Below are positions 1 to 9,042 of a DNA stretch of 64,000 nt, in pieces; position 1 is the first letter of the stretch, and every line of letters starts with the position of its first letter. The notes below the pieces were generated by a model. The model was not told the DNA's origin. It saw only the letters and a program-made list of their open reading frames with translations, and ran no database searches. Made by a program: the position numbers and the translations under genes. Source of the stretch: an uncultured Hyphomicrobiales bacterium (GTDB lineage Bacteria > Pseudomonadota > Alphaproteobacteria > Rhizobiales > Beijerinckiaceae); the NCBI GenBank assembly GCA_903847605.1, contig CAINED010000049.1, positions 122,281-186,280 of the forward strand. Reading direction: 5' to 3'.

Positions 1-89
1 GCATGGGAAAACTCCGGAAATCGCGCGGGACTCGACCCGCCGGGAAGGCCCGCAACCTATGGACGGGCCCGGGTTCCGTCAAGGTTCGA

Positions 90-3000
90 TCACGATCCTT
101 TGTCTGCAGTTTTCACGGCTGCCGGCGCGCCCGGTAGCGAGGCAAGCGCGGTCCGAAGCAGGTCCTCATCCAGTTCAGAGACGATGGGTCCACCCGTCCA
201 CACGATAAAAGCGCGCACGGCCTTGCCGGGAAACAGCGGCGCGAGAGCCGCGCTGTAGAGCGCCATCTGGGTCACGTATTTGGCTGGCGGCGCAGCGCCC
301 GCGGGAATGAGGCCCGACTTGAAATCGGCGATGTGAACGGCCTCCGCCGTCACGCCAAGCCTGTCGATCCGTCCGGTAATTTCGATGCCGCCGTTAGCGG
401 TGGGGACGCGCCCGGCGATGGGGATTTCGGCGCGGGAGCCCGGCGCGAACAGGGGAGCGAGACGCCCATCTTCGAGGACGGCAAGGGCTTCTCGGGCGAT
501 TGCGGCCCGCCTGATAGCCTCGAGCCTCGATCCTTTTTGCGCGATGAAGCGTTCGGCTGCAGCCAATCGCTTTTCCGGCGGGAGCTCAGGCAGGTATTGC
601 AAAAGGGTGTGAAGCAGCGATCCTGCGAGCAGCGCGTCGCTGTTTCCCGACGAAGAAAATTCGCCTGCGAGTTCCAGCTGATCGGCGGCTCCAAGCGCCT
701 GCGATGGACGGATCGGCGGCGGGGGCGGGGCTTCCTCGGGCGCGGGCGCGGAAAGCCATGCGGGTTGAGCCGTTTTCGATGCGGAATCCTTGGGTGTTTC
801 AGGGCTGTCGAGAATGGCTGCTTCGCCGATGCGCGAGATCTCGCCTTCGCCCCAGGACGCGGGGAAGAGGGGAACGCCATCGACGCGCAGCGTGGCGCGG
901 ATCATTTCGTACCAGCTATGCTTGGCCGGGCCATTTTTTCCGTGATGCCCCGCGATGTAGAGCCGCTCTTCCGCGCGCGTCATCGCGACGTACAGGAGAC
1001 GGCGATATTCCGCGCCTTGAGAGAAATGAAATTCGTCAATGAGCTTTTGAACGGCCTGCGGATTGTCTTTCTTACCTCGATTCCAAACCGGTAGCGCGGC
1101 GTCTTCGTTCCCGATTTCGAGGATCTTCGGATCGAATCGGGTTGAAGGTAGCGCGCAGGTGTCGGGCAGGAAAACGATCTTCGCCTCAAGTCCCTTGGAC
1201 GCATGCACAGTCATCACGCGTACTGCCTCGCCTGCGGCTTCAAGGTCGCGCTTGATCTCGATATCCGCATTTCGCATTCGGTGAAGAAATGCGGTGAGCG
1301 AGGGCGTTTCTGTCTGCTCCCATTCCAATGCGATGCGCAGGAATTCGTCAATGGCGTCGCCTGCCTCTGCGCCGAGCCTTGCGAGAATGGCCCGCCTGCC
1401 ACCTTCGGCGTTCAGCAATTTCGCATAGAAGCGAAAAGGGCCGAACGCGCGCGCCGTGGCGCCCCATTCCTTTACACGCTCGAAGGCGTCGCGATAGCGC
1501 GGATCAGAAGAGTGTTGAAGTTCCGAAATCAGCGTGAATTTGCGATGCGGCGCGAGTTTCAAAAGATCGTCGTCATCGAAACCGAACAGGGGTGATTTGA
1601 GTACGCAGGCGAGCGTGAGATCGTCCTGCGGCAGGAGGGCGGCGCGGCCTGCAGCGACGAGATCCATGACGGCGATATGTTCCATCAGCTTCAACCGGTC
1701 GGCGCCCGCGACCGGGATATTCGCGACTTTCAGCGCACGAATGACCGCCTCGAAGAAAGCATCGCGCCGGCGAACGAGAACCATGATATCGCCCGGCGCA
1801 ATCTTGCGTTTAACGCCATTTTCGTCATGAACTGCTTCGCGTGAATGCGTCGCGACGAGTTCTCCGATTTTCTGCGCGATGCGCCGGGCCAAAACGGCCG
1901 GAGGCGAATTTTCCGGCATCGCATCGACCGGCATGCGCCAGTCTTCCGGATCTGCGGCTTTCTGCGAGCCGACGAGATCCCAGATTTCCACAAGGCCGGG
2001 AAGTTTGGATTTGACCGCGTGGTGAGCAGTCTTGACGTTGTCGTCCGAACTCAAGCCCGCATGGTGCTCCGGCGGGGCAAATACCGTGTCGACCGCATCG
2101 AGAATCGTTTTCGACGAACGAAAAGACGCAGTGAGCGGGACGATTTCGAATTTCAGATCGGCGTCTTTGATACGTCTTGCAAAAACCTTCTCGTTCTTGC
2201 CGAACTCGTCCGGCTTGGCACCCTGAAAAGAAAAGATCGACTGCTTTTCGTCGCCGACGGCGAAGAATGTCCTGTGATTTTGCCGCGCGCCGAGTCCCGA
2301 GAAAAATTCGGCCGAGAGCGCCGATAGAATTGCCCATTGTGCGGGCGAAGTATCCTGCGATTCGTCCACGAGAATATGGTCGATCCCCGCATCGAGCTTG
2401 TAGAGCACCCAGGCCGCGGTGTCGGTGCGCAAGAGCAGGCGAGAAGCGCTATCGATGAGGTCTTCGAAGTCGAGATAGCCATGCAGATGCTTCAGGCGGT
2501 TGTAGTTGGCGAGGACTGCGTCGGAAACCGACAGAAGCGCCGAACTCAATTCGACAGTGCGAGCCGCCCTGAGCTTGTCTCGCAATTGAATGACCCGTGC
2601 GAACTCACGATCCAGGATTTCGGCAATCCCGGGCGAGATAGCATTGGTCACAAGCTTGGCGTTCTTGCCGCCGCGCGGATCGCCGCCTTTGGTATAGAAG
2701 ATGGCGAAATACGCAGCTACACGATCCTCGATGGAACTTGCCGCCTGAAAGGTGAGATATCTGGCAGCAAGCTCTTTGTCTCTTGAAGAGCTGTTATTCA
2801 GAACAGCGACTATTTCTCCCCATTGTACGAATGATATTCCCTGCCCGAGCAATTCGGCTGTCAATTTCTCAAAGCTCTCGCCAGACAGCAGCCCGAGTTT
2901 ATTTGCTATCGTTTTCGCATAGCCATCCACTTGCAAAGTGCTTGCATGACGAATGGCGGTACGTTTGCCGAGGGCTTCCTGCAACAACGTATCGAATGTC

Positions 3001-3572
3001 CCGCCGGACACTTCGCTGGCGACGATGGCAAGCGCCCTTGCAAGCTCCGACGATGGCGCATGCGCCGCCGTCTGCAGTAGTTCTTCTTGTGCCTGCGCCA
3101 TCAACAGGGCTTGCCGTTCCTCGTCGAGCGCCTCGAACTGCGCGGGGACATTCGCCTCGAAGGGAAAGAGATGAAGGATGCGTTCGCAAAATGCATGGAT
3201 CGTCTGAATCTTGAGCCCGCCGGGCGTCTCCACGGCGCGAGCGAAGAGCTGCCTCGCGGCTTCCAGCTTGATGTCCGGGGCAATCCCCATGTCGTCAAGC
3301 GTCTTGCGCAATTTGTCGTTGTCCATCGAAGTCCATTTCGACAAGGTCGAAAAGACTCGCATGGACATATTGGCTGCGGCAGCCTTGGTGAAAGTCAGGC
3401 AGAGAGTTTTGGACGGCTCGACGCCCGACAGAAGCAGGCGCACCACGCGTTGCGCGAGAACATGCGTCTTGCCGGAGCCTGCATTGGCCCGCACCCACGC
3501 AGAGTTCTCAGGGTTGGCGGCCGTTTGCTGCCGGGCAATGGTCTCCGGCGGAATCGTCCAGCGAAAGCTCAT
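90..3572 (-). CDS. addA: AddA helicase-nuclease subunit of the AddAB break-repair enzyme
   Basis: 1160 aa, the size usual for alphaproteobacterial AddA. It is a UvrD-type superfamily 1 helicase with a RecB-like nuclease at its C-terminus and works with AddB to resect double-strand ends for RecA. Visible motifs are a Q-motif (QQ at 15-16), Walker A ANAGSGKT at 29-36, Walker B ILVDESQDTS near residue 400, motif VMTVHASKGLE in the second helicase half, and the nuclease signature ADFKSG followed by QMALY close to the C-terminus. The start codon overlaps the end of addB by 4 nt (ATGA), so translation is probably coupled. It is the last gene of the minus-strand operon that begins with divL. The 89 nt after the stop hold no gene that I can see. 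Confidence 0.96.
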   Translation of the reverse strand: MSFRWTIPPETIARQQTAANPENSAWVRANAGSGKTHVLAQRVVRLLLSGVEPSKTLCLTFTKAAAANMSMRVFSTLSKWTSMDNDKLRKTLDDMGIAPDIKLEAARQLFARAVETPGGLKIQTIHAFCERILHLFPFEANVPAQFEALDEERQALLMAQAQEELLQTAAHAPSSELARALAIVASEVSGGTFDTLLQEALGKRTAIRHASTLQVDGYAKTIANKLGLLSGESFEKLTAELLGQGISFVQWGEIVAVLNNSSSRDKELAARYLTFQAASSIEDRVAAYFAIFYTKGGDPRGGKNAKLVTNAISPGIAEILDREFARVIQLRDKLRAARTVELSSALLSVSDAVLANYNRLKHLHGYLDFEDLIDSASRLLLRTDTAAWVLYKLDAGIDHILVDESQDTSPAQWAILSALSAEFFSGLGARQNHRTFFAVGDEKQSIFSFQGAKPDEFGKNEKVFARRIKDADLKFEIVPLTASFRSSKTILDAVDTVFAPPEHHAGLSSDDNVKTAHHAVKSKLPGLVEIWDLVGSQKAADPEDWRMPVDAMPENSPPAVLARRIAQKIGELVATHSREAVHDENGVKRKIAPGDIMVLVRRRDAFFEAVIRALKVANIPVAGADRLKLMEHIAVMDLVAAGRAALLPQDDLTLACVLKSPLFGFDDDDLLKLAPHRKFTLISELQHSSDPRYRDAFERVKEWGATARAFGPFRFYAKLLNAEGGRRAILARLGAEAGDAIDEFLRIALEWEQTETPSLTAFLHRMRNADIEIKRDLEAAGEAVRVMTVHASKGLEAKIVFLPDTCALPSTRFDPKILEIGNEDAALPVWNRGKKDNPQAVQKLIDEFHFSQGAEYRRLLYVAMTRAEERLYIAGHHGKNGPAKHSWYEMIRATLRVDGVPLFPASWGEGEISRIGEAAILDSPETPKDSASKTAQPAWLSAPAPEEAPPPPPIRPSQALGAADQLELAGEFSSSGNSDALLAGSLLHTLLQYLPELPPEKRLAAAERFIAQKGSRLEAIRRAAIAREALAVLEDGRLAPLFAPGSRAEIPIAGRVPTANGGIEITGRIDRLGVTAEAVHIADFKSGLIPAGAAPPAKYVTQMALYSAALAPLFPGKAVRAFIVWTGGPIVSELDEDLLRTALASLPGAPAAVKTADKGS

Positions 3573-6500
3573 GTTTCGCCTCCCTCTTCGTCAGCCGACC
3601 ATTCCTTCACGCGTGAGAGATGATCGTATTCTCCGAAGCGGCTTTTGAATTGCGCCATCGGCCGTGCGAGGTAGGGCGTTTTTTCGTCGCGAAATTGTTC
3701 AGCGAGTTGCTTGAGACCTTCATAGTGTTCGGCGACGAGCTCTACGTATGATTTTTTATTCGACTTTACCGGCCTATTTTTGTCTTCTTCGCCCTTGCCG
3801 ATTGAGACATAAAGCGCGTCCTTCACCTTCGTGCCCGCTCCAAAATTCGGGAACGCGCCCTTTTCGATCATTGCGCCTTCGAGTGTGAGCTGGGGCGAAA
3901 ATCCGACTCCTATCTCCTTCTCGCTCGGCAATTTGCCTGTTTTGAAGTCGACAATGACAATGGCGCCGTCGCGATGCTGCTCGATCCGGTCGGCGCGCCC
4001 TCGCAACGTGAAAACGCTCCCGTCGACGAGCGGCATTTCCAGACGTCCGCCGGCCTCAGATGAAATCTTCTCGATTTCGTCGCGCCTTTTTCGTTCCCAT
4101 GAGACGAAATTCTGCAGCGACAGTTCGACGTCGGGCCATTTGAATGTGCGGAATTTCGGATCGTCGAGCATCCCGGCGAACACGTCCTTCGCGATTGCAA
4201 GAAGTGCTTCTTCCGCATCCTGCGGCAGGATCTTGCCGGGACACTGGGACTGAAAGTTCGACAGTACATCATGTAGCCGCGTGCCGAATTCGGCGTAGAA
4301 ATCGTCTGCTTCGACCTCGTCGAATGGAAGAAGTCTGAGAATATGCCGCGCATAGATCGAATAGGGATCGCGCCGCCAGGTTTCGATTTCGGTGATGCTG
4401 AGGGTTTGCGGGCGCAGTTCCAGCGCAGGCCTCGGCTCGGGCCGGCCGATGGCGGTGTGCTCGTCTTCGCTGGCGTCGATCTGGCGGGCGAGATCGAGAT
4501 AGCATCTGCCGCGTTTCGCACAGTCGCTCCACCTGTCTCCGGCCAGCGCCTCGATGCGCTGGATGAAACGCGAGGGCACGGTTGGCGCGCCGTCGCGCTT
4601 GCGTGCGCGCGTAAAGATGACGCGCGGAGCGCCAGAAGCTTCCAGGAAATCGTGAGCGGTTTGCCCAATGCGGCGCTCGGGTGAACTCAATCCGAGTTCC
4701 GCCCGCATGAGCCGATTGAGAAAGGCGTCGGTTCTGGCTGCTGGCGGCCACACGGTTTCGTCAAGGCCGCCAAGAATGGCGTGGTCGGCGTTGAGAAGGC
4801 GCGCTTCGAGCAGGCCCAGAATCTTGATGCGTGGATGAGCACGGCGCGGGCCGCGCACAATGGCTTCGCGCGCCAGCATCGTGAAGAGCGAAATAAATTC
4901 GTCTATCCTGAGCGTGAAGCGCGATGTATCGAGTCCGGCGAAAGACTCGACGATGTCTTCGAATGCTGACGCCCCGTCGGTTTCCGGGGGGCTTGCGCTG
5001 TTTTCAGCGCATGCGGCGAGGCTGGCCATCGCCTGTTTCAATGCGGCGAACCAAACGCGCGGGGCATGTGCGCCATCGATGGCGCGCAATGGCTGCAATG
5101 CTTCATCGATTTTGCCGAAAAAGCTCTGGAGGCGCTGCCAGTCTTCGTCGCGGATCGCCTTTACAGCGGGATGAGCGTAATTCTCCGCCGCCCGTTGTCT
5201 CGCCTGCAGCACTGCGTTTGAAAGCGCGCCAAGCTCGATATTACCACTACGCAACACTCCGATTTCGGCGAGCGTGCGCAGTTGTGCATAGGGGCCGTCT
5301 TCATAACCTAAACGAACATGCGCATGATCGAGGAGCGCCAAATGCGCTGAAGCCCCGGCCTGGTCGGTCGTAACTTCCAGAACAAGCGCAGCCAGTATGC
5401 CCCATTGTTCTCGCGATAACGGGTCGCCGCCGGAATCGTCGACCTCGATATTCCAACGCTGGAGTTCTGCGCGCACGCGGCGGGCAAGGACGCGATCCGG
5501 CGTGATGAAGGCTGCGGTTTCACCTGGTGATTCGATGATTTCGCGCAGCGCTATGGCTATGGCGAGCGCTTCCTGCCTCTCGTCATCCGCTTCAATGAAC
5601 GTCATGCCTTCCAGCGCATTGCTCATGAATTCCGGCGCGAGAGATTCTCGCCATGTGTGCCATGCGTCGGTCGTTTCGGCCGGGCGCAGCGCCTGACTCA
5701 AAAGTTGCATGCGCGGCGTCACGAGAGCGGGTATCGCGCCGATTTCGACGACTTCGTCTTGCGCGATACCGATCGTGCGCAACAGCCTGCGCAGTGCAGC
5801 CTGCGGATGGCCTGCGGCTGTCGGGGCAGGTTTGCCCAGCGGCGTCGCACCGTCGATGGCGCTTCGGCTCGCTGCATCGAGAAACAAGTCGAGACCGGGC
5901 AAAAGGACAGCGCCCTGCGGCAGCGATGCGATCGCTGCGATGAGGCGCGCCGTCGCGACATTGGTGCCGGTCGATCCAATGACGATTTGTGGTCCGTCGA
6001 TGTGTTCGGCTTTAAGTCTTTCGATTTCCCGATCCACGAGCGCGACTTGACGCTGTGCGCGATCTTCGAGGCCGCGTTCTTTCAAGTGCTGCGGCCATTT
6101 TTCGAAAGCGATTTCCAGAAAGGCGAGCGTGATGCTCCAGTATTTGTCGAAACTTTCCGGCGTGAGTTTCTTCAGCGCTTTCGGGTCAATGCCTTCGATG
6201 AACATTTCATCGATGAGCGCGCCGAGCTCGCCCGCGAGGTGAAAGGCCTGCGCGGGGGACGATGTCACGAGAAAAGGTTCGTCGCGATTTGTGACGACCT
6301 TGCCGTCTTCGACGTGAAGGATGGCGTTTCTGATCGCCTCGCCCCAGGCGAGGATCAGTTCGGAGAGCGTGACGCGGCGCTCAACTTCCGAAACAACGTC
6401 GGGGCGATCGAATGCAGGCGCATCCGCTTCGAAGAGCGATTGCGTTTCACTATCCTCCATCGCGCCGAGCGGAACGATCTGCGGCAGAATGACCGACGGC

Positions 6501-6712
6501 GCTCTGACTTGTTTTGCCAGTTCAGCAGCGAGTGCACGGGCGGCGCGGCGCGTCGGCACAAAGATGCGTGCGGTCGACAAGGCCATCGGATCGTCCCGCG
6601 CCGGAAAGCCTTCGATCACTCGCCCTTCAAGCAGGGCTTCGACGAAGGAGGGCAGGAACGGCGCGCCTGATGGAACCGAAAAGACGCGCCGCCTGTGCGA
6701 TGACGCGCTCAT
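3569..6712 (-). CDS. addB: AddB nuclease subunit of the AddAB break-repair enzyme
   Basis: 1047 aa. This is the partner of AddA, of the alphaproteobacterial type. The N-terminal half is a degenerate helicase-like fold; it begins with FVPTRRAARALAAEL rather than a clear Walker A, as expected for this AddB family, in which the subunit serves mainly as nuclease and scaffold. The C-terminal nuclease motif IVDFKTGKLP followed by PQLTLEGAM is intact. It starts 3 nt after the murU stop and ends in a 4-nt overlap with addA, so the two subunits should be made together. No odd composition or frameshift is seen. Confidence 0.95.
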   Translation of the reverse strand: MSASSHRRRVFSVPSGAPFLPSFVEALLEGRVIEGFPARDDPMALSTARIFVPTRRAARALAAELAKQVRAPSVILPQIVPLGAMEDSETQSLFEADAPAFDRPDVVSEVERRVTLSELILAWGEAIRNAILHVEDGKVVTNRDEPFLVTSSPAQAFHLAGELGALIDEMFIEGIDPKALKKLTPESFDKYWSITLAFLEIAFEKWPQHLKERGLEDRAQRQVALVDREIERLKAEHIDGPQIVIGSTGTNVATARLIAAIASLPQGAVLLPGLDLFLDAASRSAIDGATPLGKPAPTAAGHPQAALRRLLRTIGIAQDEVVEIGAIPALVTPRMQLLSQALRPAETTDAWHTWRESLAPEFMSNALEGMTFIEADDERQEALAIAIALREIIESPGETAAFITPDRVLARRVRAELQRWNIEVDDSGGDPLSREQWGILAALVLEVTTDQAGASAHLALLDHAHVRLGYEDGPYAQLRTLAEIGVLRSGNIELGALSNAVLQARQRAAENYAHPAVKAIRDEDWQRLQSFFGKIDEALQPLRAIDGAHAPRVWFAALKQAMASLAACAENSASPPETDGASAFEDIVESFAGLDTSRFTLRIDEFISLFTMLAREAIVRGPRRAHPRIKILGLLEARLLNADHAILGGLDETVWPPAARTDAFLNRLMRAELGLSSPERRIGQTAHDFLEASGAPRVIFTRARKRDGAPTVPSRFIQRIEALAGDRWSDCAKRGRCYLDLARQIDASEDEHTAIGRPEPRPALELRPQTLSITEIETWRRDPYSIYARHILRLLPFDEVEADDFYAEFGTRLHDVLSNFQSQCPGKILPQDAEEALLAIAKDVFAGMLDDPKFRTFKWPDVELSLQNFVSWERKRRDEIEKISSEAGGRLEMPLVDGSVFTLRGRADRIEQHRDGAIVIVDFKTGKLPSEKEIGVGFSPQLTLEGAMIEKGAFPNFGAGTKVKDALYVSIGKGEEDKNRPVKSNKKSYVELVAEHYEGLKQLAEQFRDEKTPYLARPMAQFKSRFGEYDHLSRVKEWSADEEGGET

Positions 6713-6715
6713 GAT

Positions 6716-7456
6716 CTATTGCGCCGATCTTGCGATGGCGGCTTCCGCTTCGGCGATGGTTTCGGGCCGTCCGACATGCAGCCATTGGCCATCGAGGCGC
6801 TGGCCATACAGACGACCAGCTTTCGCTGCCGCCCAGAAATATTCCGCCAGTCCGAATTTCTTGCGCGTCTCGTTTGCAAAGAGGTCAGGCTTGACGATGC
6901 CGACGCCCGTATAGACGAAAGGCGCGACCTCCTGCTCGTTGCGCTTGGCCAGCCGTCCGTTCGTATCCATCGTGAAATCGCCGGGCCAATCGACTCCGAT
7001 ACTGTGCGGCGTCGAGGCCACCAGCAACAGGATGTCCATGATATCAGCATTCCATCCCGCCGCCAGGCGCTCCAGATTGTCGAGCGGCCCTTCGATCCAG
7101 AAGGCATCGGTATTGCAGACGAAAAAAGGCTTGTCGCCGAGTTCGCGCACCGCCTTGCGGATGCCGCCGCCCTGATCGAGCAGTTCGTCGCGTTCGTCGG
7201 AAATGACGATCTGCGGCGACGTGCGGGTGCGCAGATGATCGACGATCATGTCGGGCATATAGTGTACGTTGACGACGGCTTTCTTCACGCCGGCTTCGGC
7301 AAAACGGTCGAGGCAGCGATCGATCAGCGGCCTTCCGGCGACCTTGATGAGGGGCTTCGGCAGTCTGTCCGTCAGTGGACGCATGCGCGTACCGAGGCCC
7401 GCTGCGAATACCATTGCCGTCTGTGGCATTGCGCCGTGCGTCGCTTCCCTCGCCAT
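6716..7456 (-). CDS. murU: MurU-like nucleotidyltransferase (N-acetylmuramate-1-phosphate uridylyltransferase)
   Basis: 246 aa sugar-phosphate nucleotidyltransferase. The signature GLGTRMRPLTDRLPKPLI lies near the N-terminus, and D-G-G-G-I (LDQGGGIRKAV) and VCNTDAFW follow as in the family. In Pseudomonas, MurU makes UDP-MurNAc from MurNAc-1-phosphate after AmgK phosphorylates the sugar, bypassing de novo synthesis. Here the AmgK-like kinase is encoded immediately upstream (19-nt gap), which supports the MurU reading over other NDP-sugar synthases. An alternative start is Met10 (7429). The specific substrate is inferred from context and family, not shown by the sequence alone. Confidence 0.8.
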   Translation of the reverse strand: MAREATHGAMPQTAMVFAAGLGTRMRPLTDRLPKPLIKVAGRPLIDRCLDRFAEAGVKKAVVNVHYMPDMIVDHLRTRTSPQIVISDERDELLDQGGGIRKAVRELGDKPFFVCNTDAFWIEGPLDNLERLAAGWNADIMDILLLVASTPHSIGVDWPGDFTMDTNGRLAKRNEQEVAPFVYTGVGIVKPDLFANETRKKFGLAEYFWAAAKAGRLYGQRLDGQWLHVGRPETIAEAEAAIARSAQ

Positions 7457-7475
7457 GAGACTATCGCCCGCCCTT

Positions 7476-9026
7476 TCAGGAGCCGGCGTCGGTCAATGCC
7501 GGCAATTGCACATCATACCACGATTTCAGATCGGCCAAGGCCGGATGCAGGAGGCTTTTGGCGAGATAGCGCTGCACGCGCGGGATATGTGCCAGATACT
7601 GCGGCTTGCGGTCGCGCTTGTTGAGCCGGGCGAATATGCCCAGCACCTTCGTCGCGCGTTGCGCCGCCATGATGGCGTAGGCGCGCGCGAACTGCGCCAT
7701 GTCAAAGGAAGCATCCTGCTGGCGGCGCAGTCGCGCATAGTGCGACAGCAGTTTCAGTTCGAGTTCGTCCGGCACGGTGACGCGCGCATCCTGCAGAAGC
7801 GATGCGACATCGTAGGCCGGCGAGCCCATGACGCAATCCTGGAAATCGATAATGCCGACGCGCTGCAGGCCTTCGCGTTGCGGCAGCCAGATGATGTTAG
7901 GCGAATGATAATCGCGCAGGACCCATGTGCGTGGCCCATCGACGATCTCGCGCAGCGTGGAGCGCCACAGATTGACGAAGGTCGCCACAGAACCCGAAGA
8001 AAGCCTGGCATCGACATGTGGGGCATACCACTCGGTCAAAAGCTCGACTTCGATCTGCAGGGCGTCGAGATCGTAGGGCGGTATGCGATAATTTTCTGCG
8101 TCGAGTGGCACGGCGTCGGGCACTGGTTCTGCATGTAACTTCGCGAGCACAGCTACCGATTCCAGGTATCGCTCGGGGATCGGTCCATTGGCATCGACAA
8201 CGCCTTCGCTGCCCAGGTCTTCGAGGATGGCAAGGCCCGTTTCGAGATCGGCGGCATGGATGCGCGGCGCGGACAGTCCCTGCGTGGATATCGCGCGCCC
8301 CATCGCGACAAAGGGCGAAATGTTTTCAGCAAGGCGGGCGATAGCACTGTAGGGCTTGCCATAACGAACGGGCGGGCCATCCGGGCGCGGCGGGGAAATC
8401 ATGAGAATGGCCGTGGAGCCATCGGCTTTTATCAAGCGTTCGTAGGCGCGGCTTGAGGCGTCGCCGAGCATGAAGCTGCGTTTGGCGTCGGCCCAGCCGG
8501 CGCGCACGAGCAACCGGTCTATACCCTTTGCGCGCGCAAGGCGTGCAGCAAAGGCGCCATGGCCGGTCAGCTTGACACGGCGCCATCCATCGCCCTGCGA
8601 AGGATCGACGTAAAAGGCGATGTCGAGACGGTCTGCGTCCATCGCGCCTTCGGCGCGCTCGGGCCATTCGACGAGAACGAGCGATCCTTCCGAGGCTTCA
8701 TCCCAGCCGAGTTCGACAAGTTCCTCGGGCGATGCAATGCGATAAAGATCGGCATGCACGATCTGGAATTTCGGGCCGACATAGACCTGCATCAAGGTGA
8801 AGGTCGGGCTCGGTACGTCCAGATCGTCGTCGTCGCAAAGATGGCGGATGAGAGCGCGCGCAAAAGCGGTTTTGCCCGCGCCGAGGTCGCCCGAAAGGGT
8901 GATTAGGTCGCCCGCGCCGATGAATTCGGCAACGTGATGCGCGAGCGCCGCGGTCGCCTTCTCGTCGGGAAGATCGAGCCACCAGGTGGCGGGCTCTTGT
9001 GCAGCCGTATCTTGGAACGCGGCCAT
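7476..9026 (-). CDS. TsaE ATPase fused to AmgK-like amino-sugar kinase
   Basis: 516 aa with two unrelated domains. Residues ~1-165 are TsaE, the ATPase that assists the t6A tRNA-modification complex: Walker A GDLGAGKT at 46-53, then PSPTFTLMQVY, HADLYRI and EWPER, all typical. From ~175 to the end is an APH-type kinase like AmgK (MurNAc/GlcNAc anomeric kinase): the catalytic loop reads LRDYHSPNI and the DFG position reads DFQD. The fusion is widespread in Hyphomicrobiales as far as I know, so it is not unique, but it joins tRNA modification to cell-wall recycling in one chain. It starts 16 nt after the divL stop and is followed by murU. Confidence 0.9.
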   Translation of the reverse strand: MAAFQDTAAQEPATWWLDLPDEKATAALAHHVAEFIGAGDLITLSGDLGAGKTAFARALIRHLCDDDDLDVPSPTFTLMQVYVGPKFQIVHADLYRIASPEELVELGWDEASEGSLVLVEWPERAEGAMDADRLDIAFYVDPSQGDGWRRVKLTGHGAFAARLARAKGIDRLLVRAGWADAKRSFMLGDASSRAYERLIKADGSTAILMISPPRPDGPPVRYGKPYSAIARLAENISPFVAMGRAISTQGLSAPRIHAADLETGLAILEDLGSEGVVDANGPIPERYLESVAVLAKLHAEPVPDAVPLDAENYRIPPYDLDALQIEVELLTEWYAPHVDARLSSGSVATFVNLWRSTLREIVDGPRTWVLRDYHSPNIIWLPQREGLQRVGIIDFQDCVMGSPAYDVASLLQDARVTVPDELELKLLSHYARLRRQQDASFDMAQFARAYAIMAAQRATKVLGIFARLNKRDRKPQYLAHIPRVQRYLAKSLLHPALADLKSWYDVQLPALTDAGS

Positions 9027-9042
9027 CTATGCGGGTACTCCG

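Noticed and set aside
1..89. Start of a downstream gene (for example trxA, often found after addA)
   Set aside because: The 89 nt contain no coding end that I can recognise; the region is GC-rich intergenic DNA.
5657..6670. Long plus-strand frame (337 codons) inside addB
   Set aside because: It is an antisense shadow of the well-supported addB; the translation has no recognisable fold and is due to high third-position G+C.
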